Of a stretch of DNA of 64,000 nt, positions 36,848 to 44,500 are shown in pieces; the stretch's first letter is position 1, and every line of letters starts with the position of its first letter. The stretch is from JBFJKD01 sp041600415. GTDB taxonomy: Bacteria > Pseudomonadota > Gammaproteobacteria > Pseudomonadales > Porticoccaceae. The stretch spans positions 44,050-108,049 of the forward strand of contig JBFIKF010000008.1 of the NCBI GenBank assembly GCA_041600415.1, read 5' to 3'. The notes under the pieces are model-generated. The model searched no databases. It was not told the DNA's origin and worked only from the letters and a program-made list of their open reading frames with translations. A program made the translations under genes and the position numbers.

Positions 36848-37942
36848 CTAGCGAGTGACTCCGCGCCAGCGAAATCGATAACTGTACGGCGTCGGCTGCG
36901 CCGAACTCATCGATGCCGTCGGCGTAACCAGTGTCAGGGCGGTGTCCCGTTGCAGCGCGGCAAGTAATATCTGTGCATCGCCCTCCACGTTTACCGACAG
37001 ATGCAACAAGTCGCCCTCGACTTGCGTGACCTGCACGTTGGAAACCATCTCCAGCGTTTTTACCAGTGCCAGCGCGTCGGCATAGATTTGATAACTGGTA
37101 ATATTTTCCAGTGTCAGGGAGGCCTTGGTTTGACTGCCGCCGCCCGCATAGGCAAAGCGCGGGGCAAAGCGATCCACGGCTGCATCAACGGCCGCGACCA
37201 GCAGCGCATCAATGCTCTGGGCGGACACGGTTCCGCTTTCGCCAGTACCCGCTCCGGCCACTAACCAGCCGCCTTCCCATCCGGATGACGTCCGACCATA
37301 ACGCACCACAAAACCGTACTCAGCTGCATAGCGCCGCGCCGCAGCATGCAGGGCTGCGGCGTCAAAATTCCACGCCTGTTCCGTACTGAGTGTTAGCTGA
37401 TCCTGCAAATCGAGAAGCGGCAACTGATAGCCCAGCCCGCGCCGGCTAAAAGCCTGTTCCAGTTGAGCATACAGATTTCCATCGCCGTCCGCCGCGACAA
37501 ACTGTAGCCCTGCCGGTCGGTCAAGCACTACCCACACCACCCACTCGGGCCGGTTAGCGGGCCAGATTGGCAATTGCTGTTCGCGCAATAGCTGATCGAC
37601 CAGGGGCGCGGCATAACGGACTGTCAGCGCATTGCGCGGACTCCCGTCCGCGCCAACCTGAGTGGCGTAGCCAAATTCGAGCATATAGGATTCGGACTGA
37701 GTCAGGGCCGCACGTACCGCTACATTGTTAAGCACAGCCCGTGTTCCAGACATCTTAACCAATACGTCCGCGAGCCCCTGACGCACGGCTTTACGCCGTT
37801 CCGCTTCGGACTGGGCCGCGATTGGCACCGTGGCCGAATACAGATTCTGCACCGTCGCCCCCTGGGCAACACTGGCGGGCCACAGCAAACTGGCACCAAT
37901 AGCCAGCGTACAACGCAATAGTCCAAGCCGATACATTTTCAT
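36848..37942 (-). CDS. DUF2066 domain protein (probable exported)
   Basis: 364 residues from the ATG at 37942. A signal peptide MYRLGLLRCTLAIGASLLWP, then A-S-V-A-Q-G-A, suggests export to the periplasm. The rest is the DUF2066 family, with A-A-Q-S-E-A-E-R-R-K-A-V-R-Q-G-L-A-D-V-L and L-V-A-A-V-D-A-A-V-D-R-F. No function is known. It is divergent from purM, and only the family's conserved place beside hda and purM gives context. An upstream in-frame extension over the purM promoter is not used. Confidence 0.87.
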   Translation of the reverse strand: MKMYRLGLLRCTLAIGASLLWPASVAQGATVQNLYSATVPIAAQSEAERRKAVRQGLADVLVKMSGTRAVLNNVAVRAALTQSESYMLEFGYATQVGADGSPRNALTVRYAAPLVDQLLREQQLPIWPANRPEWVVWVVLDRPAGLQFVAADGDGNLYAQLEQAFSRRGLGYQLPLLDLQDQLTLSTEQAWNFDAAALHAAARRYAAEYGFVVRYGRTSSGWEGGWLVAGAGTGESGTVSAQSIDALLVAAVDAAVDRFAPRFAYAGGGSQTKASLTLENITSYQIYADALALVKTLEMVSNVQVTQVEGDLLHLSVNVEGDAQILLAALQRDTALTLVTPTASMSSAQPTPYSYRFRWRGVTR

Positions 37943-37987
37943 GGCGCGATTGTAGCAGGTGCTATCTACCGCACCCATATCTACACG

Positions 37988-38026
37988 GACAATCGACATG
38001 GACAATCCGCACTGACAATCTGCACT
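37988..38026. repeat. Three 13-base direct repeats upstream of purM
   Basis: GACAATC occurs at 37988-37994, 38001-38007 and 38014-38020, exactly 13 bases apart. The second and third copies continue as GACAATC-C/T-GCACT, giving 12 of 13 matching bases; the first copy diverges after GACAATC. The third copy overlaps the predicted -35 element of purM. Three spaced copies could be a regulatory site or simple slippage; the sequence alone cannot tell which. Confidence 0.6.
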
Positions 38027-38040
38027 GGGCGAGCTAAAAT
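38012..38040 (+). promoter_or_regulatory. Predicted sigma-70 promoter of purM
   Basis: CTGACA at 38012-38017 and TAAAAT at 38035-38040 are separated by 17 bases, each five of six from consensus. The start codon of purM is at 38066, giving a leader of about 20 bases. The -35 element lies in the last of the three direct repeats. No classical PurR palindrome was found. Confidence 0.5.
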
Positions 38041-38065
38041 GTCGCCTTTCCCCCGGATCACCCTC

Positions 38066-39109
38066 ATGAGCCAAACACCGTCCTCCCTCAGTTACAAAGA
38101 TGCCGGAGTCGACATCGACGCTGGCAACGCCCTTGTGGAACGTATCAAGGATGTCGCACTGCGCACCCGACGACCGGAGGTTATGGCGGGGCTCGGCGGC
38201 TTCGGCGCGCTGTGCAAAATTCCCGCGGGCTATCGCGAACCCGTTCTGGTGTCGGGCACCGACGGCGTGGGCACCAAGCTGCGTCTGGCAATTGATCTGG
38301 GAGAACTCAACGGCGTGGGCATCGATCTGGTGGCCATGTGTGTCAATGATCTGGTGGTGAGCGGCGCAGAACCCCTGTTTTTCCTCGACTATTATGCGAC
38401 CGGCAAGTTAGATGTGGAAGCTGCGGTGGCGGTGGTGAACGGCATTGGCCGCGGCTGCGAACTGGCAGGCTGCGCACTGGTAGGCGGCGAAACCGCCGAA
38501 ATGCCGGGTATGTACGCCGGTAAAGATTTTGATCTGGCCGGATTTTGCGTCGGCGTCGTGGAGGCAGACCAGATCATCGATGGCTCCCGAGTGGCAGTGG
38601 GCGACGTGTTAATTGGTCTCGATTCCAGCGGGCCGCACTCCAACGGTTTTTCCCTGATCCGTAAAGTCCTCGAGGTTTCCGCCACCCGTCCGGAGGAAGT
38701 CTCTCTCGGCAGCGGGACTCTGGCCGACGCGCTGCTGGCGCCCACACGTATTTACGTTAAATCCGTGCTCAGGTTGATTGCCAGTTGCCCGGTACACGCT
38801 GTTGCGCACATTACCGGCGGCGGCCTGCTGGAAAATTTGCCTCGAGTACTACCGCCACAAACCAGAGCTGTACTCGATGCCAACAGCTGGGTGCAACCAC
38901 CGGTGTTTGAGTGGCTGCAGCGGGCGGGCAATATTCTCACCAGCGAAATGTACCGGACGTTTAATTGCGGTATCGGCATGGTGATCTGCGTTCCCGCATC
39001 TGAAGCAGAGCGCGCCATGGAACTGCTGACCGCTGCCGGAGAAGCGGCGCGACTGATCGGTTCTATCGCCAGTGCCGAGAGCGGCGATGCACTGGTGAGC
39101 TTCGAGTGA
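38066..39109 (+). CDS. purM: Phosphoribosylformylglycinamidine cyclo-ligase
   Basis: 347 residues. Family motifs: S-Y-K-D-A-G-V-D-I-D-A-G at the N terminus, G-G-F-G-A-L, G-T-D-G-V-G-T-K-L-R, D-L-V-A-M-C-V-N-D-L, and G-G-E-T-A-E-M-P-G-M-Y. It makes 5-aminoimidazole ribotide from FGAM in purine synthesis. The ATG at 38066 is chosen; an upstream in-frame ATG at 38039 falls inside the -10 region. purN follows after about 60 bases. Confidence 0.96.
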   Translation: MSQTPSSLSYKDAGVDIDAGNALVERIKDVALRTRRPEVMAGLGGFGALCKIPAGYREPVLVSGTDGVGTKLRLAIDLGELNGVGIDLVAMCVNDLVVSGAEPLFFLDYYATGKLDVEAAVAVVNGIGRGCELAGCALVGGETAEMPGMYAGKDFDLAGFCVGVVEADQIIDGSRVAVGDVLIGLDSSGPHSNGFSLIRKVLEVSATRPEEVSLGSGTLADALLAPTRIYVKSVLRLIASCPVHAVAHITGGGLLENLPRVLPPQTRAVLDANSWVQPPVFEWLQRAGNILTSEMYRTFNCGIGMVICVPASEAERAMELLTAAGEAARLIGSIASAESGDALVSFE

Positions 39110-39167
39110 TGAAAGACCTGCCTCTTTCCGTGCGCCTGAAACCTGTGTGCCTGAATATAATATCGCC

Positions 39168-39845
39168 ATGTCCACTCCAGCGCGCCTCGCCGTTTTAATC
39201 TCCGGCAACGGCAGCAATCTGCAGGCGTTAATCGATGCCGTCACTGCGGGTGAACTAGACGCCCGTATCGTACTGGTCATCAGTAATGTACCGGACGCGC
39301 CGGGTTTGGCCCGCGCCCGCGTGGCGGGAATTGCCACCGAGGTAATCGACCACCGGAATTATTCCGAACGCACATTGTTCGATCGGGCGCTGGCAGAAGC
39401 GATTTCTCCACAGGCCGTTGACCTGGTGATACTGGCCGGATTTATGCGCATTCTTAGCGTGGATTTTATTCGCGTTTTTGCCGACCGACTGATCAATATT
39501 CATCCTTCCCTGTTGCCCAAATACCCCGGCCTTGACACCCATCAACAGGCCATCGATAACGACGACCGGGAAGCCGGTGCGACGGTACATTTTGTCACCG
39601 CCGAACTGGACAGCGGGCCAGCTATTATTCAGGCCGCTACCCCTGTCAAAAAACACGACAGCGCCAGTTCATTGGCCACCCGAGTACGGCAGCTAGAGCA
39701 TCAAATTCTGCCCATGGCAGTGCAGTGGTATTGCAGCGGGCGTGTGACGCGGCGCGACAATCAGGTGCGACTCGACAACAAAACCCTGCCGCCGGGTGGC
39801 TGGCGGTATGACTCCGCCCACCAGACACCGGGAAAAGAATCTTGA
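39168..39845 (+). CDS. purN: Phosphoribosylglycinamide formyltransferase 1
   Basis: 225 residues. Glycine-rich loop I-S-G-N-G-S-N-L-Q-A and catalytic triad N110, H112 and D148 in L-I-N-I-H-P-S-L-L-P and E-L-D-S-G-P-A-I-I-Q. It transfers a formyl group from 10-formyltetrahydrofolate to GAR. The ATG at 39168 is preferred to a GTG at 39147. It ends four bases inside a possible TTG start of the next gene, but that gene is assigned to a later ATG. Confidence 0.95.
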   Translation: MSTPARLAVLISGNGSNLQALIDAVTAGELDARIVLVISNVPDAPGLARARVAGIATEVIDHRNYSERTLFDRALAEAISPQAVDLVILAGFMRILSVDFIRVFADRLINIHPSLLPKYPGLDTHQQAIDNDDREAGATVHFVTAELDSGPAIIQAATPVKKHDSASSLATRVRQLEHQILPMAVQWYCSGRVTRRDNQVRLDNKTLPPGGWRYDSAHQTPGKES

Positions 39846-39898
39846 ACGTTACGCCATTCGCGCTTTCTAATTCACGTTGTGCAACTTCGGAAACCACC

Positions 39899-40636
39899 AT
39901 GCGCACCATCTTGGCAGTATTACTGACCTGCGCCGCCTCACTCGCCGCGGGAGAAACCCCGGCATTACCGAATTACGTGGCCACCTACTCCGCAACGTTT
40001 AATGGGATGCCCATTGACGTGACCCGAAAATTATCACGCACTATAGAAGGCTACGCGGTGGCAGTAACCGCGAAAAACTGGCTCGGAGATATACAGGAGC
40101 TCGAAAAATTTCATATCGATAACGAAGCTCGCATACTGGTCGATAGTTACAGTTCGCAACGGCGTTTTTTTGGCATCTCGCGCAAGGAAAACCTGGTGAT
40201 CGATCGCCCGCGCGGACTGGCACTGTACGACGCCAAAAAGAAGTACCGGGAAATTCCACTGCGGGACAATTACTTTGGGCCGCTGGGTTACCAATTGCAA
40301 ATGAGCAGAGATCTGGCCGCCGCGCACAGTAAATATTGCTATCAGGTGTTGATGCGCGGCAAAGTAAAAGACTATTGTTTTGAACCCACCGGCGAGCAGG
40401 TGCTCGATACCGCCCTCGGGAAAATCAACACCGTACAGATGCGCCGCGTCCGCGAAGATCAGGAGCGGGAAACCGTATTCTGGCTGGCACCGCAATGGGA
40501 TTACCTGCTGGTAAAACTATGGCAGAAAGAGGAAGATGGCGAAACTTACGAAATTGTTTTAAGTGGCGCAACAGTGGATGGCAAACAACTCCAGGCGTAT
40601 TATCCCGCCGACAGCAACGCCACTCCGGTACGCTAA
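39899..40636 (+). CDS. DUF3108 domain exported protein
   Basis: 245 residues. Signal peptide M-R-T-I-L-A-V-L-L-T-C-A-A-S-L-A-A-G precedes a DUF3108 domain with Y-V-A-T-Y-S-A-T-F-N-G-M-P and Y-L-L-V-K-L-W-Q-K-E-E-D-G-E. The family has an LolA/LppX-like beta fold and is often next to purMN in gammaproteobacteria; function unknown. The ATG at 39899 starts the signal peptide and has a nearby GGAA. Confidence 0.87.
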   Translation: MRTILAVLLTCAASLAAGETPALPNYVATYSATFNGMPIDVTRKLSRTIEGYAVAVTAKNWLGDIQELEKFHIDNEARILVDSYSSQRRFFGISRKENLVIDRPRGLALYDAKKKYREIPLRDNYFGPLGYQLQMSRDLAAAHSKYCYQVLMRGKVKDYCFEPTGEQVLDTALGKINTVQMRRVREDQERETVFWLAPQWDYLLVKLWQKEEDGETYEIVLSGATVDGKQLQAYYPADSNATPVR

Positions 40637-40713
40637 ATTCAGAGACCAGCTCGGCCCTAAAATCTGAATCGAAAGTACGACTGCAGGGCAACTGATCACA
40701 TTGAGGAAATTGT

Positions 40714-41568
40714 ATGCAGGTGTCACCAGAAGACCGGCCCACCGAAACGGCTCCCGTCGCCAGTCAGATGCCGAAATTACTGCTGGCCATTGCGCTACTG
40801 TTACTCGCTGCCGGCGGTTACTGGATGTATCAGTATTTTGACCAGGAGCAGGACAGTAACGTCACAGTACTGGAAACATTACCCGAAGCAGCACCAGTAC
40901 TCGACGCTTTGCAGTTACCCAAAGTGGATATTCCGGTGCGCACCGCCGCCCCCGTCATTGAAACGGTTGCGCCGCCCCCATTGCCCGCTCTGGCGGACAG
41001 CGATACCTTTACTCGCGCGCAATTACTCTCCCTGAGCGCGGATCCCAACTACCACGCCTGGTTGCAGGCAGACCATCTGCTGGAGCGCGCCGCGGCCATT
41101 ATCGACAGCCTGTCCCGCGGGCGCATGTTGAAAAAGCTGATTCCCGTAACCCCCCTGTCTGGGAAATTTATCGCTAGCCACGTGGGCGGGAAGCTGTGGC
41201 TGGACACCCCAAATTTCGTACGCTACGACGAAGTGGTCAACCTGCTGGCCAGCCTCGATGCACGTCAATTAACAAAAATCTTTGATCTGCTACGGCCACT
41301 GCTGGAATCAGCCTACGGCCAACTCGGCTATCCCGAGGAAGATTTTGGCGCAACCACCATACGCGCCATTGATGTACTTTTAGCCACACCCGACGTCGGC
41401 TCACCCATAGAGCTAAAGCTCGAGGGCGTACTCTACACATTTGCCGATCCGGCCCTGGAAAAACTGCCCTCGGCACAAAAACAATTACTGCGCATGGGAC
41501 CGGAAAACGCGGAGAAAATAAAACGCCTGTTGCGCGCACTGCGTAAACAGCTGCTGCGTAAGCAGTAA
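40714..41568 (+). CDS. DUF3014 domain membrane-anchored protein
   Basis: 284 residues. A single transmembrane anchor (about 20-42: L-L-L-A-I-A-L-L-L-L-A-A-G-G) follows a short cytoplasmic tail, then a Pro-rich linker (P-P-P-L-P-A-L) and the DUF3014 domain (about 95-270: A-A-A-I-I-D-S-L-S-R-G-R, R-Y-D-E-V-V-N-L-L-A-S-L-D and L-L-E-S-A-Y-G-Q-L-G-Y-P). No function is known. It is downstream of the DUF3108 gene and converges on the giant DUF11 protein gene. Confidence 0.85.
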   Translation: MQVSPEDRPTETAPVASQMPKLLLAIALLLLAAGGYWMYQYFDQEQDSNVTVLETLPEAAPVLDALQLPKVDIPVRTAAPVIETVAPPPLPALADSDTFTRAQLLSLSADPNYHAWLQADHLLERAAAIIDSLSRGRMLKKLIPVTPLSGKFIASHVGGKLWLDTPNFVRYDEVVNLLASLDARQLTKIFDLLRPLLESAYGQLGYPEEDFGATTIRAIDVLLATPDVGSPIELKLEGVLYTFADPALEKLPSAQKQLLRMGPENAEKIKRLLRALRKQLLRKQ

Positions 41569-41579
41569 GAGCAGTATAA

Positions 41580-44500
41580 TTATTTCGGGTCGTTCCACAG
41601 ATCCCGCAAGGTAAACTGGTCAACCTTGAGACGGAATTTCAGGAACATGCCCTGGGCCGTGTAATCAGCGCCGCTGAAGTCGTCGTCGCGAAAGCCAACG
41701 AAGTTATAACCGAGAGATACCCACACATTGGTGACCGGCGAATACCCCAGGGAGGCACCCAAATTCAAATCCAGCACATCGGCAGCCCAGCTGTGATAGG
41801 TGCCACCATGGAGACCCCAGTCCCACTTCTCGCCGATATCGTGTCTGAATTCCAGTAAGAACAGGTCGGTAAATCCGGCGTAGCGCTCCCCATCTATTTT
41901 ATCCATCGCATACTTTAAACCCCAGTGGATATTCCACTGGTACGCCTGTGTACGGTAATTCGCCAACAGATTACTGACCATACGGCGACTGACAAAACCG
42001 TCGTTTTCCACACCTGGAATATCCTCGTGAATAAAATCCATACGCTCCAGTACGGTCCAGCGCCCACCGGTAGGTCGATACGCCAGATGCAACCGCGCAT
42101 CGGCCTGCACCCCGCGGCCCACATCCACGGTATCGGTTTGATTGAGGTTGATCCCGCTGGCAAACGTAAACCCCTCGTCCAGTTCCTGCAGCCAACCCAT
42201 GCTGGCATTCCATTTCTGTTCCGTATCGCTGTCGCGCCATTCAAGACGACTCAACCACTCCCTGCCGTCGAGGCGATAACCAAGGGACGTGGCAATCGCC
42301 GTGTAATCCTCGCGACCACCGCTGGCCGGATCCACCTGGGGATTAAATTCCCGCAAACCAGTGCCAGGCCCGGCCTCTGGCCCGGTGGCGGCCTGACTGC
42401 GATCCAGGCTGAAATCCATGGTCCAGCGGTCGTCAATGCGCCAGTTTTGCAGAGCTCCCAGATTGGCAAAGAGGCGCGCACCATCAGGGGTAGCCTGCTG
42501 TTCCAGCGACGTACTGATGTCGGCCCCGGCCCAGGGCCTGACCCGCAATCCGGCGCGGGTACTTTCCGTATCCCGATCGTCACCCCAGGTCCACTCGTTG
42601 GCCACAAATAAATCGAGGGATTCGGTCAGTTTGTAATCCGCCCCGACGACAATGCGATTGGGAAAATCAGCGCTGTCATCATCGCTGCCACTGCTGCCTA
42701 CCCCGAGTTCCGCATCGGTGTGCAGGGTGATGCGATTATCGTAACTACCGTACGCACCACCCAGTAGTAATTGATTTGATTTGCGGATATCTCCATCGTC
42801 AAATTTATCCCGGGCCATGCGCATCCCCCCATAAGCACGCGCCTGGTCAAGGTTATCGTATTCCAGCAGGGCATCGGCCACTTCCCGCGTCGCATCGCTT
42901 TCCAGGTGTTGCTGGCGGAACGTGTCGGCGCGCAATTCGTAATTATCATTCAGGTGATAGGTAATCATATTGCCGACTTTGCGGGTGCCACCTTCCGCGG
43001 CGCGTTGCTGACCGAGGCCAAACTCCGCATCTTGCTGGCGGGCATACAACAGGTTTTCCACCTGTCCGCCGCGGGTTTCCAGTTCCACCAAATAAGCATC
43101 CCCGCTGGTACTTTCACCGCTCTGCTCATCGTCCTGCTCAGTGCGCGCGGCCTCGATCCGCAGCTCCGTGCTGTCACTGATTTGTAAGGTGATATCGTTG
43201 GCCACGAGATCGCCGGAGCGGGCACCGCCCTCCTCGTGAATAGCTGTCACTCCCACTTCAATATCTTCTGTGGGTTTTATTGCAACCCGACCACCACCGG
43301 TATAACCACTACCCGTGCCCCCTGCCGTCTCGTATTCCACCACAATGTAAACCGGGTTGAACTGATCGTCCCGGGCGGGTATCGGTCGCTTGAAAAACAG
43401 GCTGCCGTCGTCGTAGTCGATGTTGTAGTCGATATGACGGCTCAACACTTCGCTGCTGATAATGCGTTCGCTGTGCAGGCGGTCGCGGGTTTCTATGACG
43501 ATTTTTTCGCTGTTGATAATCACTTCGGTGCTGCCCAGAAAGTATTTGCCCGAGGTACCGTCGCCGGGGATTTCCTTGCGCACAAAGCCCTGTTCCGATT
43601 CGGTAACAAACAGATTGGCTTCCACCAGATCGCCGCGAAACTCCATTTTGGCGCCGTTCACGGTACGGCTGTAACGCCCCAGTTCGGTCACACTCAACCC
43701 CGTGTCGAAATCCCCAAACATGGCGTAAAACTGTTTCTTTTCCAGCTTGAGATAGAGTTTTCTCTGACTCGGCGCTTCGTATTGCTGATAGGAGTTGTCA
43801 CCGTACAGGGTGTAATAACTGTCCGGGTCGATGGTCTGTTTGAGACTGTCACCGGTGCGTTTATCCGTGTCGTAGGCGGCGGTCAACAACCAGTCGCCGC
43901 GAATCGTGCCCTTGGCAAAAAAGGCCACCCGCCCGTCGCTAAAGCCGCCGTCATCAATGCCCGCATTACCCAAACCGTCCTTGTCGCCGGAGGTCACATG
44001 CTGGCCGATAGTACGCTCGGCGAGGCCCACCATAATCCACTCCCGCTGACCGGCGGACAACCAGGCGCGCACCTCTTCCCGATAATCGTTTTCGAAATCA
44101 AATTGCAGCACCAGTTCACCCGCATCGGTGGTGGGTTGCAGTTCGATATAACCGATACCCCCCGCGCCGATTTCAAACCGCGGGCGTTCGTTTTCCACCA
44201 CCGCAAGACTCTGGCGCTGCTGCCGTTTGAACCGTTCCCGGGACTCATAGGGAGCGTTAATACTGTAATCGCCGATCACCCCCGGCCGCGCCGGATAGCC
44301 GTGACGGTCAAAAAATTGCACCGCAACGACAGGTGGGGTTTTGCCATCCGCTACCAGATTCGATTTATCCACCAGTAGTTTGGCTTTAACCGGCACGTCG
44401 GAAAAATGCACCGTGCGCTCCAGCCGCTCTACCGCAGTGCCATTGGCGTCCCGCACCTCCGCGACAAAACGGTTGTCGCCAATTTTTATATCCACCCCCT

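Noticed and set aside
37988..38026. Start of a CRISPR array
   Set aside because: Only three short 13-base units with no spacers and no cas genes.
37943..38065. PurR operator upstream of purM
   Set aside because: No match to the ACGCAAACGTTTGCGT-type palindrome; only the direct repeats are present.
43236..44378. A 380-residue open frame on the plus strand inside the giant surface protein gene
   Set aside because: It has no recognisable domain and odd composition, and the minus-strand reading has clear modules. It is an antisense shadow.
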